Assembly: GCA_965230625.1 (NCBI GenBank)
Contig: CBDDLL010000001.1
Location: 5,138,937-5,202,936 of the forward strand
DNA from: Saccharicrinis sp965230625
Lineage (GTDB): Bacteria; Bacteroidota; Bacteroidia; Bacteroidales; Marinilabiliaceae
DNA length: 64,000 nt
Reading direction: 5' to 3'
Under the pieces are notes generated by a model. The model was not told the origin of the DNA. It worked only from the letters and a program-made list of their open reading frames with translations, and searched no databases. Shown piece by piece: positions 27,293-36,034 of this stretch (the first letter of the stretch is position 1; each line of letters starts with the position of its first letter). Made by a program: the position numbers and the translations under genes.

Positions 27293-27487
27293 CTTTTAAT
27301 TGGCAGTAAAAGATAAAGAACGACTTATTCTGGATTTTTCAGTTTTTTTAAAAAAAGTGAGATAATAAGTGTAAATATGATATTTATGACTCCGTAGGTT
27401 GTTTCTTTTACCAAAGAAATATAAAGTCTGTATTTATATTTTTGAAATATCTAAATCAAATAATTTATAAACAGCAAATAATTTCTT

Positions 27488-28420
27488 TTAAAATTCAAGC
27501 TCTTCAACTATTTTTAAAACTCGCTCTTTTATTTCGTATGGTTTAGGGTTTAGTTCCTCAGTAGAAAATGTTCCATTTTCTATATCAATGCGCTCATATA
27601 CTTGTTGATACAGACTAAATATTACATATAAACTGATAAAATAACGTGCCCTAAGTGTTGGAGTCAATTTATCAATTACATTAAATGTTTTAGTTTTATA
27701 TAAATCGGCATAATTGCAATAATCTCTAATAACCTCCCGGAATGCAATCTTTATTTTACTTCCTCTTGCCATCTCCATCAAATCAGATGGTTTCAGATCG
27801 TGCTTTTTAAGTATATCAAGCGAAAAATAGTTAAGATTATCCAGCTGATCTTTTTGAAAATCCCTTACTATATGCACAAGGTAACTAAATATAGCACAAG
27901 GCCTGGATACTTCTAATAAATCAAAATCATAAGGTAAATATTCGCCATTTTTATAATTTAAACAACACAGGTGAACAAATATAGAAGCAGGTGCTACCGA
28001 TGCACCTTCTGCATAAGCAAGAAAATCATCAAATGTTTCAAAACCAGTATTGTTAATATCGTAAATCATAGATTTTGCAAAATTCTCAAATAGGTAAAGC
28101 GGAATTTTAAACTTGTTAATTACCTCATTGATTTCTTGCATTAATGGATCTCTTTCTGCGTTGTTTTGTAAACAATTAATCCAATAATTTACTTCTTCAG
28201 TAAGCTCCTTCTTTTCTTCATCGGTAAATTCGGGATTAATCGCCTTTTTATCGTCGATAAGATCATCTATTTTACGCATAAACTTATAACAAACACAGGC
28301 TGCGTTATACCTTTCATCTTCCCAAATGCGCGCTGCAATTAAAATATTTGGATGCTTAATACAGTTCTCAAAGTCAATTTTGTGTATAACATCGGTTATA
28401 TCAGATTTGATTGAATACAT
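27488..28420 (-). CDS. crtB: Phytoene synthase (squalene/phytoene synthase family)
   Basis: The 310-residue protein has the two Asp-rich prenyl-diphosphate motifs of trans-isoprenyl synthases: FMRKIDDLIDD (residues 47-57) and HIVRDFQKDQLDN. The segment ARIWEDERYNAACVCYKFMR between helices is typical. CrtB condenses two geranylgeranyl diphosphates to phytoene. Its start lies 7 bp after the crtI stop, so the two are co-transcribed as crtI-crtB. Together they make a coloured carotene backbone; no cyclase, hydroxylase or ketolase is in the window. The enzyme acts at the membrane face. Confidence 0.9.
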   Translation of the reverse strand: MYSIKSDITDVIHKIDFENCIKHPNILIAARIWEDERYNAACVCYKFMRKIDDLIDDKKAINPEFTDEEKKELTEEVNYWINCLQNNAERDPLMQEINEVINKFKIPLYLFENFAKSMIYDINNTGFETFDDFLAYAEGASVAPASIFVHLCCLNYKNGEYLPYDFDLLEVSRPCAIFSYLVHIVRDFQKDQLDNLNYFSLDILKKHDLKPSDLMEMARGSKIKIAFREVIRDYCNYADLYKTKTFNVIDKLTPTLRARYFISLYVIFSLYQQVYERIDIENGTFSTEELNPKPYEIKERVLKIVEELEF

Positions 28421-28427
28421 AGCAAGT

Positions 28428-29918
28428 TTAGTTAAAGTATTTTATAATTTTTTCAGATACCAGCCTTCCTGAAGTTATTGCCAAAGGTAATCCATTACCC
28501 GGGTGTGTACTTCCTCCCGTAAAAAACAAGTTTTTGTACCTTTTATGCTGACTGTTTGGACGAAAATACCCCATCTGTAATATATTGTGTGCAACACTAC
28601 CAAAAGTACCTCCATGAGTTAAGTTAAACTTTGATTGCCATGATCGTGGCGTAAAACAAATTTCAAACTTGATATTATCTTCTATATCGTGCAAACCCTC
28701 AGCCTTAAGTCTTTTTATTACGGCATTTCTTGCTTCCTTCTTTCGTTGATTTTCGTCGTTATTAATTACATCCAGATTACTGGTTTGAACAATAATGGTA
28801 TATGAATCCTGACCATTAGGAGCAGCTGTGATATCATTTCTACCTGGGGCATGAATATAAAACATACTTGGCTCTACTTTTTCTCCATCTTTGGGATAGA
28901 AGATATGGTTTATACCTTTTTTAAATTCAGGAGATATAAAAACATTATGCTGATCTAACTGGTTGTATGTTTTACTAACCCCCCAATGGAATACAAATGC
29001 CGAACAAGTATAATTTAGTTTGCTAAATTTATCTTTTCTCTCTTTTGGAAGTAATTTATTGTATGCATAAGGTACATCTACATTTGATATTACAATATCT
29101 GCTTCAATAAAAGAATCTACGTTAGTTTTTACTCCGTTAACCTTTTTGTTATTTGTCTCAATTTGGGTAACAGTAGTATTATACGTGAACTCCACTCCTT
29201 CTTCCTGTGCAATAGCTACCAGTTTCTCAATAATCTTATACATTCCTCCCTTAGGAAACCAAACACCATCTTCAAGTTCCATGGCTGGTAAAATAGTAAA
29301 CAATGCTGGTGATTTATAGGGATCCTGCCCCAGATAAAGATTCTGTAAAGTAAAAGCTGTACGTAAAAACTCGTCTTTAAAATACTTACCGGTATATTTA
29401 TAATGATCGCGAAAAGCTTTTAATTTATAGAAGAGTAGCATATTAGCAGGATTAAAAAACTCAAAAAAGTTATAGTAATTTCGATTTACCACCTCTTTCA
29501 TTGAAAGTTTATAACGTGTATAACTTTCTTTCATTAATTGCTCATATTTTTTAAAGCTACCAGATTCAATAGCTTCAAACTGTTTTTCCATCAGGTTCAT
29601 ATCTGTAGAAAACAGAAATTCCTCTTGCCCTAACATTTTAATCACATACCCAGGATCAAGTCGTAATAAATCAATTTCGGTGTGAAGGTTTTTGCCAAAA
29701 TCTTTAAATGTATTTTCTAATACATCAGGCATCATTAACATGGTTGGCCCAATATCAAAACGGTGGCCATCTTTTATTATCTGTCCACACCTACCTCCAG
29801 GTATTGAATTCTTCTCAATAATGTTCACCTTATAACCTTGTTTTGCAAGGTAAATTGCACTTGTAATCCCAGCTGCTCCAGCTCCAATAATTACAGCTTT
29901 TTTGTTAGTAATCCCCAT
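28428..29918 (-). CDS. crtI: Phytoene desaturase
   Basis: The 496-residue protein opens with a dinucleotide-binding fold, AVIIGAGAAGITSAIYLA, followed by IIEKNSIPGGRCGQ. Its C-terminus carries the CrtI signature LFFTGGSTHPGNGLPLAITSG. Length is normal for CrtI. The FAD-dependent enzyme introduces double bonds into phytoene, giving neurosporene or lycopene depending on the enzyme. It is the first gene of the crtI-crtB unit. A closely related function such as a C30 desaturase cannot be excluded from sequence alone. Confidence 0.9.
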   Translation of the reverse strand: MGITNKKAVIIGAGAAGITSAIYLAKQGYKVNIIEKNSIPGGRCGQIIKDGHRFDIGPTMLMMPDVLENTFKDFGKNLHTEIDLLRLDPGYVIKMLGQEEFLFSTDMNLMEKQFEAIESGSFKKYEQLMKESYTRYKLSMKEVVNRNYYNFFEFFNPANMLLFYKLKAFRDHYKYTGKYFKDEFLRTAFTLQNLYLGQDPYKSPALFTILPAMELEDGVWFPKGGMYKIIEKLVAIAQEEGVEFTYNTTVTQIETNNKKVNGVKTNVDSFIEADIVISNVDVPYAYNKLLPKERKDKFSKLNYTCSAFVFHWGVSKTYNQLDQHNVFISPEFKKGINHIFYPKDGEKVEPSMFYIHAPGRNDITAAPNGQDSYTIIVQTSNLDVINNDENQRKKEARNAVIKRLKAEGLHDIEDNIKFEICFTPRSWQSKFNLTHGGTFGSVAHNILQMGYFRPNSQHKRYKNLFFTGGSTHPGNGLPLAITSGRLVSEKIIKYFN

Positions 29919-30206
29919 TTAATAGCAATTGCTTTCTATATTTTTAAATTTAAGATTGATAAAATTTTTTAAAAATAGTATTGTTTTTCAATAGATCATT
30001 AGATTTGAGACAAAAGACATAAGACTAAATTATATGATACTTAAAGTCAATATATTAACCAAAATATATTCTTTATTTCATTTTCTTAATATTCAACTCA
30101 TTACAAAAACTTAACGAACTATCTGTTTGTGTAATATCGATTTAACCAGACTTTAAAAATCCCGGTTCTCAACTAACCAGGATCTTAATTATCGTTCAAT
30201 AAAATT

Positions 30207-32876
30207 CTATTTCTTCAAACATTTAATAGTATTGGCCTTATTACCTCCAATAATTACTCTGCAAAAATAAATACCTTTTGCAACCTCTACCCCATTACTT
30301 GTTTTACCATCCCAATAAATGGTATTTTTACTTCCAGTTAATTCTCCTTTTAAAACATGTGCTACAACCTGAGCCTGCATATTTAAAATATCAACTTGTA
30401 CTTTTTCTGGCTGGTTTAAATACACAAAAATCTTAATATCTGAGTTAAATGGATTTGGAAATACTTCTGGAACAATAATTTCTGTTTCATTCCCTTTTTC
30501 TATAGAACTTGTCAGTTTAGCCTCGATGTTTAAATAGTTGAGCATTGTATATTCATTATTTTCAGGGGCTCCCATTTCCAAAGTCAGCTTTTTATCGGTA
30601 ACAGTAACTTCTTTGGTTGTAACTAAAACTGAGTTGTGAGTTGATGCTGTTTCGAATAACTTAACTCCTTCTACTGTTACATATTGCTTTGAATATGGTC
30701 CACTCCTATGACCTATAGAAGCTGTAACATTATAGTCGCCATTAGGTAAATCAAATTCGAATGTTGCCTGACGTCCCCAATCGGAATAAATCATGCTCTT
30801 TTGCAATTCATTACCATTATCAAACCATTGGTCATAACGCATCATCCAATTTACATCATTGGGAGCATACCATCCATATCCCTTTGTTTCATCATAATTA
30901 TTCGTTCCAATTTGCAAATAGTCTTTCCCGTTAAAAATACAATAGCCGTCTCCCCCTTCGGTATAATTTGTGGCAGGTGAACCATTCGGATCCTGAAAAT
31001 TAATATAATAATTACCAGGTTCTCCTTGAGAACGCGGGTGATCTCCTGTTGGATAAATATCCGGTATAGAAGCTATTTCTCCTCCTATTTTAAGACCAAT
31101 TAATCTTCTAAGATTATACATAAATTCATCATCTCTTGTATAACTGGTTAATCCACCAATAATTTTATCAACCTGTGAATCAGCTGCATTTGAAACATCT
31201 ATTTGCGGCTTCTCTCCTCCACTCAAAAGATATAAATACTCGTAATCTTCAAGACTCTCGCGCATCAACTCCAATCTAATGGAAGGAACAAACCTATGAC
31301 CATTAGATCCAAAGGCAATATTATCATTACTAACGGAAGGAGGATAAAACATAAATAAATCACCATTATGGTTACTGTTTAAAGGATGGGTCCAAGGGTT
31401 TTGGCTCCAGTTATTCAAGGAATAATATGCAATTCCTCTAACTCTATATTTCCATAAAAACCAACCTGTAAGCTTGCTTTCAATTCCTGGATGATCAAGT
31501 GTAACAGGATTAAAATATGGTGGACGTGTGCCATGTAAAAAATAAATCCATGACTCTTCGTTATAATCTCTTTCTCGTTCATGTGAGATGGTAGGATCAT
31601 AGTTATTTAACACTGGTAACCAAATGTCAACTTTCGATCCAGTATATGTAGGATGATTATATATTTCTGGACGGGGTTCTTCCGAAACCATTAATTTTAA
31701 GTTAGGAGCCACCTTTTTAAGCTCTTGAGAATACCATGCTACTGCATCATAAGCCTCCTGAGTATTGGGTTCATTAGCAAAATAATAATAGGCCTTATCT
31801 AAATAACCTTTATTATCTAAATAGTTTTGGATGCCTTCGACGTATTCAAACCATTTTTGGTTGTATGCCGAACTTGGATTATTAGCCGTATACCAATCGG
31901 AACTTGAAAGTGTTTGTCCGCAAAAACTGGTTGGGCGTTGATCCAACGATGCATCATTATTTTTAAAGGTCATTGCCATAAATGAAGGAAAACCAGATCT
32001 ATTGTTAAAATCCTCTGTGAATTCTCCGCTTATTTTACCAGTTCCATCAAGATATCTTAAAGCTGGTTCTTCAAATCCCCATATGCCATTTGGATCAGAA
32101 AGGGTTCCATTGCAATCATAATCAATAAATGGAGTACCTCCTGATCTAGTTAATCCTCCTGACCACAACACGCCTTTAGGTGTTAACCGATGATCAATAA
32201 ACCATTGTTTAATTTTATCTACATACATCCAATAATCATCGCCAGTTCCCGTTACACCATATTTTGTTAAAATATCATCATAAGAAAAATTCATTTGTGA
32301 TTTCACATGCAGTTCCTCGGGTAAGGTAAAATTGAAAACCTTTAAATTCACAGGTACTGCAATACCTCCTACTGTAATGTTAGTTGTATAATCTCCTTCC
32401 GGAGTTGTTGCAGGAACATAAATACTTACCCAAATAGCAGTATTTTTGGCAGCTTCTACAGCAATAGATGCCCCGTTTTCAATTGGCATTAACGGATCTG
32501 GATAAAGTCCGGTTTGACCTAGCGCATCAGAAGGTTGGGTTATTTCAACATATTTTACTTCATACAACTCAGCTTCAATGCCGCTTCCAAAATCACCCAT
32601 CTCAACTATCATAGAACCTTCGCTTTGTGGTTTTACAACTAATTGAAAAGGTTCAAATTCGTTACGAGCTGCATAAACTTTAATATTATTGTCTATTGCA
32701 GACGGCAACTCCATATCTTGGAACATCCTAACACTAGGTAATGTTGTCCACAAAATAGTACCTGAAGTTGATTGCGTCAATTGATAAGTATAAACCTCCT
32801 GTTCCCCTTCTGCCTTAGCAATAGTAAAACTCATTACTATTAATAAAACCTTAAAAAGATGTTTGAATTGTGCCAT
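30207..32876 (-). CDS. T9SS-secreted GH123/DUF4091-like protein
   Basis: The 889-residue protein has a signal peptide ending near AKAEG. After an N-terminal beta region comes a TIM-barrel-like catalytic region of the DUF4091/GH123 type (FSYDDILTKYGVTG through NNWSQNPWTHPLNSNHNGDL) with a helical tail SIRLELMRESLEDYEYLYLL. A beta-sandwich follows (about 620-795), then a FlgD-like/T9SS type A sorting domain starting PEVFPNPFNSDIKI. The acidic pair that GH123 enzymes use appears as N368-E369 (YFANEP) rather than Asp-Glu. GH123 members remove GalNAc; the substrate here is unknown. It stands alone, with no PUL partner adjacent. Confidence 0.75.
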   Translation of the reverse strand: MAQFKHLFKVLLIVMSFTIAKAEGEQEVYTYQLTQSTSGTILWTTLPSVRMFQDMELPSAIDNNIKVYAARNEFEPFQLVVKPQSEGSMIVEMGDFGSGIEAELYEVKYVEITQPSDALGQTGLYPDPLMPIENGASIAVEAAKNTAIWVSIYVPATTPEGDYTTNITVGGIAVPVNLKVFNFTLPEELHVKSQMNFSYDDILTKYGVTGTGDDYWMYVDKIKQWFIDHRLTPKGVLWSGGLTRSGGTPFIDYDCNGTLSDPNGIWGFEEPALRYLDGTGKISGEFTEDFNNRSGFPSFMAMTFKNNDASLDQRPTSFCGQTLSSSDWYTANNPSSAYNQKWFEYVEGIQNYLDNKGYLDKAYYYFANEPNTQEAYDAVAWYSQELKKVAPNLKLMVSEEPRPEIYNHPTYTGSKVDIWLPVLNNYDPTISHERERDYNEESWIYFLHGTRPPYFNPVTLDHPGIESKLTGWFLWKYRVRGIAYYSLNNWSQNPWTHPLNSNHNGDLFMFYPPSVSNDNIAFGSNGHRFVPSIRLELMRESLEDYEYLYLLSGGEKPQIDVSNAADSQVDKIIGGLTSYTRDDEFMYNLRRLIGLKIGGEIASIPDIYPTGDHPRSQGEPGNYYINFQDPNGSPATNYTEGGDGYCIFNGKDYLQIGTNNYDETKGYGWYAPNDVNWMMRYDQWFDNGNELQKSMIYSDWGRQATFEFDLPNGDYNVTASIGHRSGPYSKQYVTVEGVKLFETASTHNSVLVTTKEVTVTDKKLTLEMGAPENNEYTMLNYLNIEAKLTSSIEKGNETEIIVPEVFPNPFNSDIKIFVYLNQPEKVQVDILNMQAQVVAHVLKGELTGSKNTIYWDGKTSNGVEVAKGIYFCRVIIGGNKANTIKCLKK

Positions 32877-33342
32877 AAAGTTTAAATTTTAAGTTAGTTT
32901 GATTATTTAATCTTCTTGTTCAACATGACAAATATAGAATAAATCGTATTTATCCTTATGTATTTGAATCACATACCAAACTTCACTCCATTATTAACTT
33001 CTTATCTAAGTAGTGAAACCTATATAGAAGTAGTCAGAAACCAATATCCGAATTGACCAGAATGTATTAAACCGCTTTTTTGAATGTAACCTCAAATTAG
33101 ATGGTATTATCTGAAAGAATACCATTAGTCTTTTAACTCTTTTTCTCTGGCATCGCTATTTATTGCCATTAAATTAATTCTTATTAATTGCTACAACACG
33201 ATTGCTCAAAGAGGACAGAACCATAATTTTAAAAGGGAGGATGAGAATGATAAACTCAAGCAACAATTAAAAAAACATTAAATATTGATATTTTATACAC
33301 CAACAAATCTCATTTTTTTGTGTTTCTAAACAAAATTCAAGA
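32877..33342. other. Intergenic region between divergent genes
   Basis: These 466 bp contain no open frame of note. An 8-bp inverted repeat ATGGTATT/AATACCAT (33101-33108 with 33118-33125) is followed by a T-rich stretch but follows no + strand gene. Nothing else is supported. Confidence 0.4.
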
Positions 33343-33999
33343 ATGGAAAAGCACAAACACGAAAGCAAAACCATGTGGGTAGTTCTTCTTACAGCTATTA
33401 CAATGGTTGTGGAAATAATTTATGGCTTAACCACAAAATCAATGGCTTTGCTTGCCGATGGTATTCACATGGGTTCTCATGTACTTGCCATTGGCTTAAG
33501 CTGGTTAGCATATGTTATTGTCAGAAGAATTTCTAAAAGTGAAAGGTTTAATGGAAACTCAGAAAAAATTCTTTCTCTTTCAGGTTATAGTAGTGGATTG
33601 ATGCTATTAATTTTCGCAGTTGTCATTATGATAGAAGCCATTGATCGATTCTTTAATCCTGCTGATATTGTTTACAAAGAAGCAATCCTAGTAGCCACAA
33701 TTGGTTTTTTTGTAAATATTGCAAGTGCATTCCTGCTACGTCATGATGATGAGCATACTGACCATAATATTCGAGCTGCATATCTTCATGTAATTACTGA
33801 TGCTTTAACCAGTTTATCTGCAATATTAGGATTAACCGCTGCCTTGATATGGGATATTACATTTATTGATACTATTGCTGCTATGATTAGCTCATTAGTT
33901 ATTATAAAATGGTCAATTGGCTTATTGAAGGATTCTGGAAAAGTTCTTCTTGATATTCAAGATTCTGGAGAAGAACACAATCATGGTCGTCACCACTAA
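33343..33999 (+). CDS. Cation diffusion facilitator, DmeF-like, without C-terminal domain
   Basis: The 218-residue membrane protein has about six hydrophobic segments and the two CDF metal-site half-motifs: LLADGIHMGSH in TM2 (D39, H42 and nearby H46) and AAYLHVITDALTS in TM5 (H149, D153). The DHNIRAAYLH and GLLKDSGKVLLD segments resemble the DmeF subgroup of Co/Ni efflux proteins. Both ends are His-rich (KHKHE and EEHNHGRHH). The cytoplasmic C-terminal metallochaperone-like domain of most CDF proteins is absent; the reading frame simply ends after TM6. It exchanges divalent cations for protons at the inner membrane. Metal specificity is inferred from subgroup similarity. Confidence 0.85.
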   Translation: MEKHKHESKTMWVVLLTAITMVVEIIYGLTTKSMALLADGIHMGSHVLAIGLSWLAYVIVRRISKSERFNGNSEKILSLSGYSSGLMLLIFAVVIMIEAIDRFFNPADIVYKEAILVATIGFFVNIASAFLLRHDDEHTDHNIRAAYLHVITDALTSLSAILGLTAALIWDITFIDTIAAMISSLVIIKWSIGLLKDSGKVLLDIQDSGEEHNHGRHH

Positions 34000-34010
34000 T
34001 ATTTAAAAAA

Positions 34011-34044
34011 CCCAGCTGAATAAAATCAACTGGGAGTTTATTTT
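34011..34044 (+). terminator. Terminator after the CDF gene
   Basis: An 8-bp stem with one G-U type mismatch (34011-34018 with 34027-34034) is followed by GTTTATTTT. It separates the + strand CDF gene from the minus-strand tRNA genes. Confidence 0.65.
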
Positions 34045-34045
34045 G

Positions 34046-34129
34046 TGCCCAAGGCGGGACTCGAACCCGCACGCCCTAACGGACACATGGCCCTCAACCA
34101 TGCCTGTCTACCAATTCCAGCACTTGGGC
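34046..34129 (-). tRNA. tRNA-Leu (anticodon GAG)
   Basis: On the minus strand the acceptor arms GCCCAAG and CTTGGGC pair perfectly. There is a long variable arm typical of class II tRNA-Leu, a GGTTCGAGTCC T-arm, and an anticodon loop TTGAGGG between CATGG and CCATG, giving GAG. The discriminator is A. CCA is not encoded. Confidence 0.95.
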
Positions 34130-34174
34130 AAATAAAAAAAAGAGCGATTGTTATCACTCTTTCGTAAAAAAATG

Positions 34175-34247
<73 letters not shown>

Positions 34248-34447
34248 AATTGCGTGTGCAAAAATATAAAAATTATTGTTTCAGTCGCAGGTATTAAGCA
34301 AAAAAATTAAACCTAAATTAACATTATACAATCTAATATACTAAGCATTTTTATATTAAATTAACAACCCAATAAAAGAATGGTATTTTAAAACTATTTA
34401 CTAGAATCAACGTACAATGGCTTTGATAAAATAAATCTAATTTCACA

Positions 34448-35917
34448 ATGGCTAATATTTTTAGTAGAATATTCGGTAGTAAGTTTCCAAGCACGGAGAA
34501 ATACGAAAACGAAGATAATAACCTAAGAAAAGACCTTAAACGATTTCACGAATTAGAAAAATCAGATACAATTGTAAGATATTATGAATTAGACACCTTA
34601 ATTCATTCAGGAGATTTTAATCAAAAAGTACTTAAATTAAAAAAGGAAAGATTCAAAGACACTGAAGCATATCATCAATTAAAAAAATATAAAGAGTATA
34701 AACGCTCAAGAAATGTCATAAATTATAAGAAGTTTATAAATAGTGACAAAAGTGAAGAAATAGAAGAACTTAGAAACTCTTCTGATATTCAGGATTACTT
34801 AGAACTTAAACAATTTATTGAATCGGAAGAATTTGCTTCGATTAAAAATAGAAAAGTAACCGAAGATAATAAAGAACGTTTTAAGGATACTGATGCTTAC
34901 CAACAACTAAAAAAATACAAACAATTAAAGCGTTCTGGTAATGTAAAACGTTACAATAAGTTATTGCGCATTGATAAAAGCGAAGAATTAGAGGAACTTA
35001 AAAACTCAAGTGAAATTCAACACTATCTGGAACTAAAGCTATATGTTGAATCGGAAGAATTTGCTTCGATTAAAGAAGAAATGAACGATAAAAATCGTTA
35101 TAAAAAATCAAAAGAGTTTCAGCTACAAGAAGAATATAAAGCACTTTGTAATAGCGAAGATGTTTGTTGGTTTATTAAGATTAAAAAAGATAATCCTTTT
35201 AAAGATATAAATAAGTGGCAACTTACCTTTGAGGATGACTTTGACGGAACAAAACTAGATGACAAAAAGTGGATAACAGGTTATTATTGGGGAAAGGCCC
35301 TAATGAACGACAACTATGTTCAATCCAATGAAAAACAATTCTTTAAAAAAGAAAATATTGAATTAAGAGATAGTTGTGCCAGAATAATTTCTAAAAATGA
35401 GAGTTGCAAAGGAAAAGTATGGGATACTCAATATGGATTTGTTCCTAAAGATTTTGAATTCACCTCTGGTATTATAAACACAGGACAAAGTTTTTGGCAG
35501 AAATATGGCAAGTTTGAGGCTAAAATAAAGTTTGGCCATACTTATCCCGTTGCTCACACTTTTTGGTTGTTAGGAGAACAAAGAACTCCACAGGTAAATA
35601 TTTTAAAAACCCCGGAAAAAGGTAACAATAAGTTTGAGGCAGGCAATTACTGGAGTAAAGATCACGAAATTTTTAAAGATGATGAGATTCTTAAAATTCC
35701 AGGTTCCTCAGCAGACTTTTTTATTTATACATTAGAGTGGTCCAAAAACAAAATGGAATGGAAAATTAATGGTGTTACCATATATACTCAAACAGAAAAT
35801 ATTCCTCAAGAACCTATGTATGTTTCATTGAGTACACACTTTACAGATGATCCTACTGGAAATAATCTACCAATTTCTATGGATATAGACTGGGTAAGAT
35901 GTTATCAAATGAATTAA
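34448..35917 (+). CDS. Cytoplasmic repeat protein with catalytically dead GH16-like domain
   Basis: The 489-residue protein has no signal peptide. Residues 67-142 and 143-218 are two copies of a ~76-residue charged repeat (each beginning ERFKDT and ending EEFASIK), with a weaker copy before and a partial one after. Residues about 256-488 match a GH16 beta-jelly-roll: LTFEDDFDGTKLDDKKW at the start, YGKFEAKIKF and HTFWLLGE leading into the active-site strand, and SMDIDWVRCYQ at the end. Where GH16 enzymes have E-I-D-x-x-E, this protein has QVNILK (382-387), so all three acids are replaced. It looks like an intracellular carbohydrate-binding or scaffold protein rather than a hydrolase. Similar repeat-GH16 fusions seem to occur in other Bacteroidota, but no role is known to me. 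Confidence 0.78.
   Translation: MANIFSRIFGSKFPSTEKYENEDNNLRKDLKRFHELEKSDTIVRYYELDTLIHSGDFNQKVLKLKKERFKDTEAYHQLKKYKEYKRSRNVINYKKFINSDKSEEIEELRNSSDIQDYLELKQFIESEEFASIKNRKVTEDNKERFKDTDAYQQLKKYKQLKRSGNVKRYNKLLRIDKSEELEELKNSSEIQHYLELKLYVESEEFASIKEEMNDKNRYKKSKEFQLQEEYKALCNSEDVCWFIKIKKDNPFKDINKWQLTFEDDFDGTKLDDKKWITGYYWGKALMNDNYVQSNEKQFFKKENIELRDSCARIISKNESCKGKVWDTQYGFVPKDFEFTSGIINTGQSFWQKYGKFEAKIKFGHTYPVAHTFWLLGEQRTPQVNILKTPEKGNNKFEAGNYWSKDHEIFKDDEILKIPGSSADFFIYTLEWSKNKMEWKINGVTIYTQTENIPQEPMYVSLSTHFTDDPTGNNLPISMDIDWVRCYQMN
34646..35100 (+). repeat. Tandem ~228-bp coding repeat
   Basis: Two adjacent units of about 228 bp start at 34646 and 34874. The unit ends are most alike, sharing the identical run GAATCGGAAGAATTTGCTTC within positions near 34828 and 35048. 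They encode the repeated charged segment of the GH16-like protein and reflect an internal duplication. Confidence 0.7.
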
Positions 35918-35946
35918 GGGAAAACAGAAAATACAACAGAATTAAT

Positions 35947-35990
35947 AAGGCTGTTCTAAATTTCTAAGAACAGCCTTTATTTTTATTTAA
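35947..35990 (+). terminator. Terminator after the GH16-like gene
   Basis: A perfect 11-bp stem (35947-35957 with 35967-35977), 9-nt loop, and T-rich tail TTATTTTTATTT. Because the next gene is convergent, the stem may serve both. Confidence 0.88.
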
Positions 35991-36034
35991 AAATTGCAAT
36001 ACCTTCCCAATAATATTGATATAAGCAATTGAAA

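Noticed and set aside
33101..33125. Inverted repeat ATGGTATT/AATACCAT as a terminator
   Set aside because: No + strand gene precedes it, and the minus-strand neighbour points away from it.
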